NCBI RefSeq assembly: GCF_009696045.1
Contig: NZ_VUMT01000017.1
Coordinates: 1-50,746 of the forward strand
Source of the DNA: Velocimicrobium porci
Lineage (GTDB): Bacteria > Bacillota > Clostridia > Lachnospirales > Lachnospiraceae
Reading direction: 5' to 3'
DNA: 50,746 nucleotides
The notes under the pieces were generated by a model that was given only the letters and a program-made list of their open reading frames with translations, ran no database searches and was not told where the DNA came from. Below, piece after piece: positions 43,225 through 50,746 of the stretch (its first letter is position 1; every line of letters begins with the position of its first letter). The translations under genes and the position numbers were made by a program.

Positions 43225-44382
43225 ATGTTTAATTTTAAACTATATAATTTTAAGCGCTATAATTTCTATTTAATTGCTGTTGTAATTATTTTAGGACTTT
43301 GCAGCTCATATTTTGTAAAGCAGGCCGGAGGCACAGAATTTGGTGCCAGCAATTTTAAAAAGCAGATTATTGGTTTAATAATTGGACTTGCTGTTGCTAT
43401 TTTCGTGTCGCTTGTTGATTACCATTTTATAACGCAGTTTTCACTTGTATATTATATAATTGGTACTTTATTAGTTGCAGGAACAAAATTTTCTCCACTT
43501 GGAACAGACCTTTCAACAGGTTCTTATCGGTGGTTAAAACTTCCCGGGCTTAATTTTCAGCCTGCAGAATTAATGAAAATATTATTAATCTTATCGCTGG
43601 CGGTATTTTTATGCAAGTATGAAGATTACATGGATCAATTTCGAATTGTTATATTTGCTGGAATTGTTATGGCAATTCCGACAAGTTTTGTACTTGTTCA
43701 ATCCGATTTATCTTCTAGTGTAGTTATGATGTTTATTTTTGCAATGATGATTTTTGCTGCAGGTCTAAGCTATAGGATTATAGCACCTATATTAGCAGTT
43801 GGAATACCAGCTTTTTTAGTAGTTTTCTGGTATATACAGCAACCATATCAAAAGCTTATATCTGATTATCAGCAAATGAGAATTGTCGGATTTTTAAATC
43901 CTGAATTATATGACAATTCTATTATGTATCAGCAAAATTATTCTATTCAGGCGATTGCTTCTGGACGTTTAATCGGAAAATTATTTATGAATAATGCCTC
44001 TGATAGCCGTGGGTATCGTTATGTTGATGTCATTGAAAGTGATTTTATTTTTACAGTAATTGGAGAAGAGGTTGGATTTATCGGTAGTTGTGTTATAATA
44101 GGATTATTAGCAACTGTAGTTATTATGTGCCTACGAATTGCAAACAGAGCAAGTGACAGGTTAGGAATGTTGATTGCAATTGGGGTAGCTTCTATGTTTA
44201 TGTTTCAAATATTTGCTAATATTGGGGTAGCTTCTAGAATTTTACCAAATACAGGGTTACCATTACCATTTTTAAGCTCTGGTATTAGTTCGATGTTAAG
44301 CAGTATGCTTGGAATTGGACTTGTGCTGAATGTTGGAATTCAGACATCTAGAAGTAAATACGGGGGATTCTCCATGCTATAA
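43225..44382 (+). CDS. rodA: Peptidoglycan glycosyltransferase RodA (SEDS family)
   Basis: A 385-aa SEDS membrane polymerase with about ten transmembrane segments. Family landmarks are YRWLKLPGLNFQPAELMKI, SDLSSSVVM and NTGLPLPFLSSGISSMLSS. It polymerises lipid II with PBP2 during elongation. The AAGGATG ribosome binding site follows the minE stop by a few bases. Its location with mre and PBP2 genes favours RodA over FtsW. Confidence 0.95.
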   Translation: MFNFKLYNFKRYNFYLIAVVIILGLCSSYFVKQAGGTEFGASNFKKQIIGLIIGLAVAIFVSLVDYHFITQFSLVYYIIGTLLVAGTKFSPLGTDLSTGSYRWLKLPGLNFQPAELMKILLILSLAVFLCKYEDYMDQFRIVIFAGIVMAIPTSFVLVQSDLSSSVVMMFIFAMMIFAAGLSYRIIAPILAVGIPAFLVVFWYIQQPYQKLISDYQQMRIVGFLNPELYDNSIMYQQNYSIQAIASGRLIGKLFMNNASDSRGYRYVDVIESDFIFTVIGEEVGFIGSCVIIGLLATVVIMCLRIANRASDRLGMLIAIGVASMFMFQIFANIGVASRILPNTGLPLPFLSSGISSMLSSMLGIGLVLNVGIQTSRSKYGGFSML

Positions 44383-44415
44383 TAATAAAATAACAGAATA
44401 AGGAGGTATTTCATT

Positions 44416-44814
44416 ATGAATATCGGAATGATTGCACATGATGCAAAGAAAAAACTGATGCAAAATTTTTGTATTGCTTACAGAGGTATCTTGAGTAAAA
44501 ATGAAATTTATGCAACTGGAACAACAGGAAGATTAATTGAGGAAGTAACAAATTTAAATGTTCATAAATATTTGGCAGGGCATTTAGGTGGAGAACAACA
44601 GTTAGGTGCTCAGATTGAACATAATCAGATTGATTTAGTAATTTTTTTAAGAGACCCATTAAATCCAAAATCTCATGAACCGGATGTCAATAATGTAGTT
44701 CAGTTATGTGATACGCATAATATACCTTTAGCGACTAATCTGGCTACGGCTGAATTATTAATCAAGGCCCTTGACAGGGGAGATTTGGACTGGCGTGAAG
44801 TTTATAAATCTTAG
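44416..44814 (+). CDS. mgsA: Methylglyoxal synthase
   Basis: Converts dihydroxyacetone phosphate to methylglyoxal and phosphate, a bypass that relieves sugar-phosphate stress. The 132-aa protein starts MNIGMIAHDAKK and has the phosphate site TGTTGRLI and the catalytic FLRDPL plus DTHNIPLATNLATAE. AGGAGGT is upstream. It is a metabolic gene placed between rodA and a D,D-carboxypeptidase; the spacing (33 and 10 bp) implies co-transcription with the shape genes. Confidence 0.97.
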   Translation: MNIGMIAHDAKKKLMQNFCIAYRGILSKNEIYATGTTGRLIEEVTNLNVHKYLAGHLGGEQQLGAQIEHNQIDLVIFLRDPLNPKSHEPDVNNVVQLCDTHNIPLATNLATAELLIKALDRGDLDWREVYKS

Positions 44815-44824
44815 GAGTAATAAA

Positions 44825-45793
44825 ATGAAATATAAAAGAGGGTTATGTATTTTACTGGCAGGAATCTTGTTGACGGGCTGCAGTTCGAATACTATGTACA
44901 ATGAATTTGAAGATGGGCAACAAATAATTGATTTTATTTCACCTGATAGCAGTGAGATTCAATATGCTGATTCTTTTGCAAAAGATTTGTGTGTTGTACC
45001 GGTAAATTATCAGAACAAAAAAGATCCATTTATGACTGCAAAGGCTTCTTTAATTTTTGATGTAACTGATCATAAAATATTATATGCAGACAATGTATAT
45101 GAGCGACTATATCCTGCCAGCGTTACAAAGATTGTAACTTCCTTAATTGCATTAGAAGAATGTGATTTAAATGAAATGGTTACAATTAGTCATAATGCTG
45201 CCAATATAACTGAGTGGGGTGCAAAAAAGTGTGGATTCCAAGAGGGCGATCAGATTAAATTAAAAGATTTATTATATTCATTCTTAATCTATTCAGGCAA
45301 TGATGCCGGAATTGCAATTGCAGAACATATATCAGGAAGTGTAGAGGCTTTTGCCGAAAAAATGAATCAAAAAGCAAAAGAATTGGGAGCTGTAGATTCC
45401 CATTTTGTAAATCCACATGGGCTACATGATGATAATCATTACACAACTATTTATGATATATATCTGTTTTTTGAAGAGTGTATTAAAAATAAAACATTTT
45501 TGGATATCATTAACACAAAAGGCTTTACTGCTCATTACAAAGGAGCAGATGGTAAAAGCAAAACAGCATTTTTTCCATCAACCAATCGTTATCTGGTCGG
45601 AAGAGAGCAGGCTCCAGAAAATGTAACAGTAATTGGAGGTAAAACAGGTACGACAAGTAAAGCAGGATCCTGTCTTACATTATATAGTAAAAATAGCAAT
45701 GGACATGATTATATATCAATTATCTTTCATGCTTCTACGGGAAATGAATTATTTGCTCAGATGACTCGTCTGCTAGAATATGAATCGAAATAA
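44825..45793 (+). CDS. D-alanyl-D-alanine carboxypeptidase, lipoprotein form
   Basis: A PBP5-type (S11) enzyme that trims the terminal D-Ala from wall peptides. The start at 44825 (TAGGAGT upstream) gives a lipobox LLTGC, so it is a lipoprotein of 322 aa with no C-terminal amphipathic anchor. The catalytic motifs are SVTK (YPASVTKIV), SGN (YSGNDAG) and KTG (GGKTGTTSKAG). A start at 44771 would overlap mgsA. It ends the radC-to-dac cluster and is followed by a strong terminator. Confidence 0.95.
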   Translation: MKYKRGLCILLAGILLTGCSSNTMYNEFEDGQQIIDFISPDSSEIQYADSFAKDLCVVPVNYQNKKDPFMTAKASLIFDVTDHKILYADNVYERLYPASVTKIVTSLIALEECDLNEMVTISHNAANITEWGAKKCGFQEGDQIKLKDLLYSFLIYSGNDAGIAIAEHISGSVEAFAEKMNQKAKELGAVDSHFVNPHGLHDDNHYTTIYDIYLFFEECIKNKTFLDIINTKGFTAHYKGADGKSKTAFFPSTNRYLVGREQAPENVTVIGGKTGTTSKAGSCLTLYSKNSNGHDYISIIFHASTGNELFAQMTRLLEYESK

Positions 45794-45822
45794 TTAGAAT
45801 TTAACATAAGAAAACATATAAA

Positions 45823-45862
45823 AAACAGTGGATAAATTTAAGAATTTATTCATTGTTTTTTT
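45823..45862 (+). terminator. Terminator after the carboxypeptidase gene
   Basis: A 16-bp stem (45823-45838 with 45843-45858, two G-T wobbles, TAAG loop) runs into a T-tract at 45855-45862. Confidence 0.9.
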
Positions 45863-45906
45863 CGATTTATTTCGAAATGATACTACAAAAAATTCAGAAA
45901 TAATTA

Positions 45907-45942
45907 TTGTCTTTTCATGAATTCTATACTATAATATAGAAT
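45907..45942 (+). promoter_or_regulatory. Promoter of the P-loop gene with overlapping palindrome
   Basis: TTGTCT (45907-45912), 17 bp and TATAAT (45930-45935). An 8-bp inverted repeat ATTCTATA (45921-45928) / TATAGAAT (45935-45942) flanks the -10 and could be a repressor site. The leader to the next start is about 90 nt. Confidence 0.65.
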
Positions 45943-46031
45943 ATAATAAAATATATTATATGCAATTAACACAATTTTCTGTGAATTCTACAAAGATGGA
46001 ATATTCACAAGGTATGAAGGAGGAGATTACA

Positions 46032-46451
46032 ATGATACAGATTATTGCTGGTGAAAAAGGGAAAGGCAAAACAAAGGTTCTTTTAGACAAAGTAAATACC
46101 GAAATTAAGTCGGTAGCGGGGACTAGTGTATACTTAGACAAAAATACAAAGCATATGTATGAACTAAATAATAAAATAAGACTAATTAATGTAAATGATT
46201 TTTTGGTAACAAATTATAACGAGTTTTTAGGATTTATATGTGGTATTATATCTCAAGATCATGATTTAGAGATTGTTTATTTAGATAGTTTCCTTAAAAT
46301 AGCCTGCTTAACAGAAGAGAATCTCGAACTTGTTTTAAATAAGTTATCCGAAGTTTCTAACACATTCCACATTAATTTTGTTCTCAGCATATCATTGCCA
46401 AAAGACAAAATACCAAGTGAATATCAGAAAGACATTATAGTTGCATTATAA
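46032..46451 (+). CDS. Small P-loop NTPase-like protein of unknown function
   Basis: From ATG 46032 (AAGGAGGAG upstream) the protein is 139 aa and begins MIQIIAGEKGKGKTK. GEKGKGKT is a Walker A-like P-loop at residues 7-14. A hydrophobic strand ending in Asp (LEIVYLDSF) may be Walker B. There is no other recognised domain. Clostridial relatives are often annotated as PilT-like or simply ATP-binding, without experimental support that I know of. An upstream ATG at 45960 would add 24 residues but has no ribosome binding site. The gene is flanked by terminators and appears monocistronic. Confidence 0.75.
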   Translation: MIQIIAGEKGKGKTKVLLDKVNTEIKSVAGTSVYLDKNTKHMYELNNKIRLINVNDFLVTNYNEFLGFICGIISQDHDLEIVYLDSFLKIACLTEENLELVLNKLSEVSNTFHINFVLSISLPKDKIPSEYQKDIIVAL

Positions 46452-46462
46452 AAAATAGAAAC

Positions 46463-46500
46463 AAGGATGACTCATATCAAGTTCTGGGTCATCCTTTTCT
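46463..46500. terminator. Bidirectional terminator between convergent genes
   Basis: AAGGATGACTCA (46463-46474) pairs with TGGGTCATCCTT (46485-46496), with T-rich flanks on both sides (TTTTCTTTT to the right; TTGTTTCTATTTTTT on the minus side). It can serve the P-loop gene and the convergent DUF378 gene. Confidence 0.85.
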
Positions 46501-46501
46501 T

Positions 46502-46702
46502 TTATCCCTCGTTATTAATTCTTCCAAAATAGCTTAACGCATATAATCCACATATGCCTACAATAGCATAGATTACTCTTGATAAGAATGTCATATCTCC
46601 AAATAATATTCTTACTAAATCAAAACCAAAGAATCCAATTAATCCCCAGTTAATAGCACCAACGATAACAAAAATTAAAGCAATATAGTCAATCGTTTTC
46701 AA
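46502..46702 (-). CDS. DUF378 small membrane protein
   Basis: A 66-aa protein with two transmembrane helices and the DUF378 pattern MKTIDYIALIFVIVGAINWG followed by LVRILFGD, like B. subtilis YuzA. The start is TTG at 46702, fixed by an ideal AAAGGAGGT eight bases upstream on the minus strand. The function of the family is unknown. It is one of only two minus-strand genes in the window and faces the P-loop gene. Confidence 0.88.
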   Translation of the reverse strand: MKTIDYIALIFVIVGAINWGLIGFFGFDLVRILFGDMTFLSRVIYAIVGICGLYALSYFGRINNEG

Positions 46703-46747
46703 TTCAGGTACCTCCTTTGATATTTATTTGTTCATTAGAATTCTATT

Positions 46748-46776
46748 TCTATACCATCTAGTATGTAGCTTTTCAA
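46748..46776 (-). promoter_or_regulatory. Promoter of the DUF378 gene
   Basis: On the minus strand: TTGAAA (46776-46771), 17 bp and TATAGA (46753-46748). Confidence 0.6.
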
Positions 46777-46816
46777 AAATAATTATACATTCTTTCTAAA
46801 AAATTTATTTTAGGAC

Positions 46817-46845
46817 TTTAAAAAGATGAAAAACATCAGTATAAT
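46817..46845 (+). promoter_or_regulatory. Promoter of the HlyD-like/yggS/sepF cluster
   Basis: TTTAAA (46817-46822), 17 bp and TATAAT (46840-46845). It lies 39 bp before the TTG start of the first gene. Confidence 0.55.
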
Positions 46846-46883
46846 AGAAAGATAGGTTAGTAGGAATTAGGAGGACAATTTAA

Positions 46884-48275
46884 TTGACTAGAAGAAATAA
46901 GAAAGTTGTAAAATATCGTAAGCCCTTACATCTAAATGTAGGTGTTGTAGTATTTTTAATTATTTTCATATATATTATCTGCATAACAGGCAGTTATTTT
47001 CAAAAAGACCATATAAGTATTTATGAGGTAGCTGAAAAAAGTATTTCTGATGACAATACGTTTCGAGGAATTATCTTAAGGGATGAAACGATATATTACG
47101 CAGAAAAAGCCGGCTATGTTAACTATTATATTGGTGAAGGAGAAAAAGTAGGAAAAAAGTCAACTGTTTATTCAATTGATGAAAGTGGAGATATCTACAA
47201 ACAGATTTCAGAACAAACAGAAGAAACAACGATTTCTACAGAAGATACAGAACATATCAGGAATAGTATTGCTTCCTTTCATAAAAATTATAAAAACAGT
47301 GCTTATCATAAAGTATCCGATTTTAAATATGAAATGGAAAATGCTATTTTGGAATTAAACAATTCTAACCTTTTAACTAACCTTTCGAAAATAAAAAAAG
47401 GAAAAAATACAAAAAATTATTTTGACATTGTTTCGGCACAAAAGAGTGGTATCATAACATATACCATGGACGGAAAAGAGGATTTAAAAGAGTCTGATAT
47501 TACGAGCAGCCTATTTAAAGAATCGGAGGAATCAAGAGTTCAGCTCCGTACAAATAAACCGATTACTTCTGGAAGCCCTGTTTACAAAATGATTAATAGT
47601 GAAAAATGGAATATTATTATTCCATTGAATGAAGCACAATATGGTAAACTAAAGGAAAACGAAACAGTGAATATTGTTTTTAAAAAAGACGATATTTCTA
47701 CTACAGCAGGCTTTACAACATTTAAAAAGGAAGGAAGCTACTTTGGGAAACTGTCATTAGACCGTTATATGATTCGTTACTTAAATGAGCGCTTTCTTGA
47801 TATTGAAATACTTTTAACTTCTGCAGAAGGTCTTAAAATTCCTACTTCATCGATTCTGAAGAAAAAAGTGTTGCTTGTACCATTAGATTACTTAACAGAA
47901 TCGAATGGAAGTCGTGGTGTTGTAAAAGAAACTTACAAAGAAAATGGTGATAAAGAGTACAAATTTATTGATGCTATTATTTACAAAACAGATGAAGAAA
48001 ATAATCTTGCTTATATCGAAGCAAGCGAATTAAAAAGTGGTGATAAAATCCATAATCCGGATTCGCAGAAAAACTACGAACTTAGCAAAACCGGTACACT
48101 AGAGGGTGTCTATAATGTTAATAAAGGATATGCTGTTTTTCGTGTGATTGAGAAAATCTATGAAAATAAAGAATATGTCATTGTAAGTAAAGATACTCCA
48201 TATGGTCTTTCTAATTATGACCATATTGTACTTGACGCAGATACAATTGATGAATTACAGATTATCGGAAAATAA
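46884..48275 (+). CDS. HlyD-like membrane-anchored protein
   Basis: A short basic N-terminus, one membrane helix (about 20-40; VVVFLIIFIYIICITG) and a long extracytoplasmic part resemble a HlyD-type adaptor: a lipoyl/barrel-sandwich-like half (ETIYYAEKAGYVNYYIGEGEKV), a helical segment (about 110-165) and the returning half (VSAQKSGIITYTMDG). There is no ABC transporter or outer membrane partner nearby. The start is TTG with AGGAGGA correctly placed. Genes of this kind repeatedly precede yggS-sepF in Clostridia, which suggests an envelope or division role rather than efflux. That role is inference. Confidence 0.75.
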   Translation: MTRRNKKVVKYRKPLHLNVGVVVFLIIFIYIICITGSYFQKDHISIYEVAEKSISDDNTFRGIILRDETIYYAEKAGYVNYYIGEGEKVGKKSTVYSIDESGDIYKQISEQTEETTISTEDTEHIRNSIASFHKNYKNSAYHKVSDFKYEMENAILELNNSNLLTNLSKIKKGKNTKNYFDIVSAQKSGIITYTMDGKEDLKESDITSSLFKESEESRVQLRTNKPITSGSPVYKMINSEKWNIIIPLNEAQYGKLKENETVNIVFKKDDISTTAGFTTFKKEGSYFGKLSLDRYMIRYLNERFLDIEILLTSAEGLKIPTSSILKKKVLLVPLDYLTESNGSRGVVKETYKENGDKEYKFIDAIIYKTDEENNLAYIEASELKSGDKIHNPDSQKNYELSKTGTLEGVYNVNKGYAVFRVIEKIYENKEYVIVSKDTPYGLSNYDHIVLDADTIDELQIIGK

Positions 48276-48288
48276 GGAGGGGACGAAC

Positions 48289-48981
48289 ATGGTAAAAGAA
48301 AACCTTGCTTTTGTAGAACAAAAAATTTCTGATGCATGTAAACGGGTCGGAAGAAACCGGGATGAAGTAACCTTGATTGCTGTCAGCAAAACAAAGCCGG
48401 TGGAAATGATTCAAGAGGCAATTGAATATGGAACCGTTGATTTTGGAGAAAATAAAGTACAGGAAATTGTTGATAAGACGCAAGTAATACAAGACAAAGT
48501 TAACTGGCATATGATTGGACATTTACAACGAAATAAAGTAAAATATATTATTGATAAAGTTTGCCTGATTCACTCTGTCGATTCTTTACGATTAGCACAG
48601 CAGATTGAACAAGAGGCCGCTAAGAAAAATATTATATGTCCAATTTTAATCGAAGTAAATGTTGCAAAAGAAGAAACAAAATACGGTGTGACAGTAGAAG
48701 AAACACTTCCGTTGATTACAGAAATCGCCAAGCTTCCTCATGTTTCGATAAAAGGTCTTATGACAATTGCTCCTTATGTCGAAAATTCAGAGGAAAACAG
48801 GATTTATTTTAGAAAATTACATCAATTAAATATTGACATCAAAAGTAAAAACATTGATAATGTGAATATGGACATCCTTTCTATGGGAATGACTGGTGAT
48901 TATGAAGTTGCCATAGAAGAAGGAGCAACTTTAGTTCGTGTAGGAACTGGTATTTTTGGTGAACGAAATTATAATATTTAA
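48289..48981 (+). CDS. yggS: YggS-family PLP homeostasis protein
   Basis: A single-domain alanine-racemase-fold protein that binds pyridoxal phosphate and balances B6 and amino-acid pools; it has no known catalytic activity. The PLP lysine is in LIAVSKTKP. HMIGHLQRNKVKYI and LSMGMTGDYEVAIEEG are conserved. From ATG 48289 (AGGAGGGG upstream) it is 230 aa; an ATG at 48202 overlaps the previous gene. It is placed before sepF as in most Gram-positive bacteria. Confidence 0.97.
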   Translation: MVKENLAFVEQKISDACKRVGRNRDEVTLIAVSKTKPVEMIQEAIEYGTVDFGENKVQEIVDKTQVIQDKVNWHMIGHLQRNKVKYIIDKVCLIHSVDSLRLAQQIEQEAAKKNIICPILIEVNVAKEETKYGVTVEETLPLITEIAKLPHVSIKGLMTIAPYVENSEENRIYFRKLHQLNIDIKSKNIDNVNMDILSMGMTGDYEVAIEEGATLVRVGTGIFGERNYNI

Positions 48982-49039
48982 CAATATATAGTTTAAGAAC
49001 AGCAGAGGAAAGCTGCTATAAATAGATAGGAGATTTTAT

Positions 49040-49627
49040 ATGGCGAATGTAATTAAAGATTTTTTAGGTTATTTAAAACTTGGTGATGATGAAGACGATT
49101 TAGAAGACTATATTGAGGATTATGACGAAGAAGTTTCTACTAGAAGCAATATGCGAAATTTTAGAAAACCGGTAAGAGAACCTGAAAAAATAGAGGACTC
49201 CATTCCAAAGCGTGCTTCCCGCTCGGAACGGAGTTATGGGAATGACAATGAATCAGAGGAGCCAAGAAGAGTTACTCGAATGGAACGTACAAGCAGTAAT
49301 AAAATTGTACCAATCCGTACTACTCCACGAGGATTGGAAGTGTGCATTATGAAACCATCTTCTTTCGAAGATTCTCAGGATATATGTGATATGCTTTTAA
49401 GCGGACGTGCTGCTGTTGTAAATCTTGAAGGTTTTGATCCGGATGATGCACAACGGGTTATGGACTTCATTTCAGGTTGTGTATACGCAATCAATGGCAA
49501 GCTTCGTCAGATTTCCCGCTATATCTTTATTTTTTCACCGGATTCAATTGATATATCAGGAGATTATGCTGATATTGTAGGAGAAGATATGGGGTTTGGC
49601 GTTCCAATGTTGAATAAGGAGTTCTGA
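49040..49627 (+). CDS. sepF: Cell division protein SepF
   Basis: SepF bundles FtsZ and tethers it to the membrane. The N-terminal amphipathic helix (MANVIKDFLGYLKL) binds the membrane. An acidic and basic unstructured linker (20-95) precedes the conserved core (about 103-190; SFEDSQDICDMLLSGRAAVV, DDAQRVMDFISG). At 195 aa it is slightly long because of the linker. TAGGAG lies upstream, and yggT starts 2 bp after it. Confidence 0.97.
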   Translation: MANVIKDFLGYLKLGDDEDDLEDYIEDYDEEVSTRSNMRNFRKPVREPEKIEDSIPKRASRSERSYGNDNESEEPRRVTRMERTSSNKIVPIRTTPRGLEVCIMKPSSFEDSQDICDMLLSGRAAVVNLEGFDPDDAQRVMDFISGCVYAINGKLRQISRYIFIFSPDSIDISGDYADIVGEDMGFGVPMLNKEF

Positions 49628-49629
49628 TA

Positions 49630-49893
49630 ATGGTTCAATTAATCTTTCATGGCTTATACCTGTTTTTCTTTGTCTTGGAATTCATACTTTGTATTTCCAT
49701 TATAAGTTCATGGATTCCGGGTTTTAAACAGTGGAAAAGTATTTTATCTGAATTTTTAGAACCAATGTTATTGCCAATACAATTTTGTTTAAGACATTCG
49801 GTCTTTCAAGTGAAAACAATAGATTTATCACCACTATTAGCACTTATTATCCTTTCTTATTTACAAACATTTTTTTATCAACTAATAAAATAA
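49630..49893 (+). CDS. YggT-family membrane protein
   Basis: An 87-aa protein with two hydrophobic helices and the family pattern CISIISSWIPGF ... LEPMLLPIQ. YggT/YlmG proteins are found in division clusters and may help position the Z ring. It is translationally linked to sepF (TAAGGAG within the sepF end). Confidence 0.93.
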   Translation: MVQLIFHGLYLFFFVLEFILCISIISSWIPGFKQWKSILSEFLEPMLLPIQFCLRHSVFQVKTIDLSPLLALIILSYLQTFFYQLIK

Positions 49894-49909
49894 ACAGAAG
49901 GGATTTATT

Positions 49910-50671
49910 ATGAATCAAAAAAAAGAAGAAGCTTTGCTTTTAAAACACTTAAAAGATTTATCTCATATTTCTTACCAGCGGGGATATCGTACATATTCGG
50001 ACTTTTTAAACATAAATGAAATAAGTCTTTTTTTGCAATATCAAAAAGATATCGTAACCTCTCAATACAGGCTATGGGGAGGGTATGATGATGCGGAAAG
50101 AAGAGTTATCTGTTTTTATGAAGATGACTCTTCTAATACTATGTCCTTTCCAATACAGTGCCTACTTATCCAGCCTGCGAACAAAAAGTTTAGTGATGCA
50201 CTTAATCATAGAGATTATCTGGGTGCTATATTAAATTTAGGCATTGATCGAAAAAAAGTAGGAGATATTATCGTAAAAGACAAAGAAGCTTACGTTTTCT
50301 GTCAAAAAGATATAACTCCTTATATTATAGACAACTTGAATCGAATTAAGCATACTACCGTTCTTGTTACAAGACAAAATGAGAAAATTGAAGCTTTTGA
50401 GCCGAATTTTATTGAAATTACAGGTACTGTGTCTTCTTTACGACTAGATACTATTTTATCCGTTGCATTCCGCACATCAAGAAACAGTCTTACTGGTTTA
50501 ATTGAGGGACAGAAAGTATATGTAAATAACAGACTTGTTGAAACAAACAGTTTTTCTTTAAAAGAGGGAGATAATGTTTCAGTGCGAGGAATGGGAAAAT
50601 TTGTTTTTCAAGGAGCGAGTGAACAAACAAAGAAAAAACGTTACAAAATAATAATATCAAAATACATATAG
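49910..50671 (+). CDS. ylmH: S4-domain RNA-binding protein YlmH
   Basis: The 253-aa protein has the YlmH N-terminal region (about 1-170) and a C-terminal S4 RNA-binding domain (about 182-245; LRLDTILSVAFRTSR, GQKVYVNNRLV). YlmH binds stalled large ribosomal subunits in ribosome rescue in B. subtilis and lies in the sepF-divIVA division cluster. GAAGGG precedes the ATG. Confidence 0.95.
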   Translation: MNQKKEEALLLKHLKDLSHISYQRGYRTYSDFLNINEISLFLQYQKDIVTSQYRLWGGYDDAERRVICFYEDDSSNTMSFPIQCLLIQPANKKFSDALNHRDYLGAILNLGIDRKKVGDIIVKDKEAYVFCQKDITPYIIDNLNRIKHTTVLVTRQNEKIEAFEPNFIEITGTVSSLRLDTILSVAFRTSRNSLTGLIEGQKVYVNNRLVETNSFSLKEGDNVSVRGMGKFVFQGASEQTKKKRYKIIISKYI

Positions 50672-50684
50672 AGGAGGTAACTTT

Positions 50685-50746
50685 ATGTTAACACCTGTAG
50701 AAATGCAAAACAGACCACTAAAAACCGGACGTGGATATAAGAAAAA
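50685..50746 (+). CDS. divIVA: DivIVA, N-terminal fragment (cut by window end)
   Basis: GAGGAGGT leads into an ATG that encodes MLTPVEMQNRPLKTGRGYKK before the window ends. This matches the start of DivIVA (LTPxEIxNxxFKxGxRGY), which senses curved membrane and directs Min proteins or growth to poles. Only about 20 codons are present. Its position right after ylmH is the standard one. Confidence 0.85.
   Translation, partial: MLTPVEMQNRPLKTGRGYKK

Noticed and set aside
1-50746. CRISPR arrays, tRNA/rRNA genes, transposons or phage genes
   Set aside because: I saw no repeat-spacer pattern, cloverleaf, rRNA-like stretch, transposase or integrase. The region reads as conserved core chromosome.

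Overview
This window is chromosomal core sequence from a low-GC, spore-forming anaerobic Firmicute, most likely a Lachnospiraceae-type Clostridium. The evidence is the AT-rich coding sequence with strong AGGAGG ribosome binding sites, the sporulation gene spoIVA, the L21 leader with Prp-processed L27, the ylxM-ffh-rpsP-khpA-rimM-trmD order, and the rod-shape/Min and sepF-divIVA clusters. Nearly all genes are on the plus strand; only lexA and a small DUF378 gene are on the minus strand. I saw no rRNA, tRNA, CRISPR array, insertion sequence or prophage.

Layout. 1-760: a short J-domain protein. 1,076-6,424: a biotin-dependent Na+-pump operon with an acyl-CoA-type (12S) carboxyltransferase, OadG, biotin carrier, OadB and an oxaloacetate/pyruvate-type (5S) carboxyltransferase, closed by a terminator. 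6,662-7,807: a lone membrane M50-like protease. 7,900-11,586: SRP and ribosome/tRNA maturation genes (ylxM, ffh, rpsP, khpA, rimM, trmD). 11,655-12,305: a CBS-ACT sensor-like protein. 12,330-13,433: L21 leader, rplU, prp, rpmA, terminator. 13,485-16,815: obgE, yhbY-like, nadD, yqeK, rsfS. 16,825-17,914: the divergent SOS pair lexA / yneA-like, with three LexA boxes between them. 18,026-26,200: cell-wall enzymes (Amidase_3, GH10-like, SH3-NlpC/P60), a GNAT protein, a pgsA-type synthase and spoIVA. 26,276-35,314: DNA repair and tRNA modification (membrane MutS-like protein, rnhA, mutS, mutL, miaA, a YnbB-like PLP enzyme). 35,402-45,862: radC, an elongasome plus Min operon (mreB-like, mreC, mreD, PBP2, minC, minD, minE, rodA), then mgsA and a D,D-carboxypeptidase. 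46,032-46,702: a small P-loop protein facing a DUF378 membrane protein. 46,884 to the end: HlyD-like protein, yggS, sepF, yggT, ylmH and the first codons of divIVA.

How the genes work together. The decarboxylase operon would couple removal of CO2 from oxaloacetate and/or an acyl-CoA to Na+ export. Having both carboxyltransferase types with one biotin carrier also allows transcarboxylation between the two substrate classes. The shape genes build the lateral wall (MreBCD, RodA, PBP2), and MinCDE with SepF and DivIVA place the septum. LexA links DNA damage to a LysM-containing division inhibitor of the YneA type.

Most of the window is conserved housekeeping sequence. The points most worth a second look are the hybrid 12S/5S/Na+-pump operon with an altered 12S active-site motif, an internal hairpin in that operon which loops out a ribosome binding site, the membrane-anchored MutS-like protein beside rnhA-mutS-mutL, the large insertion in PBP2, and a few inverted repeats that overlap promoters or terminators.
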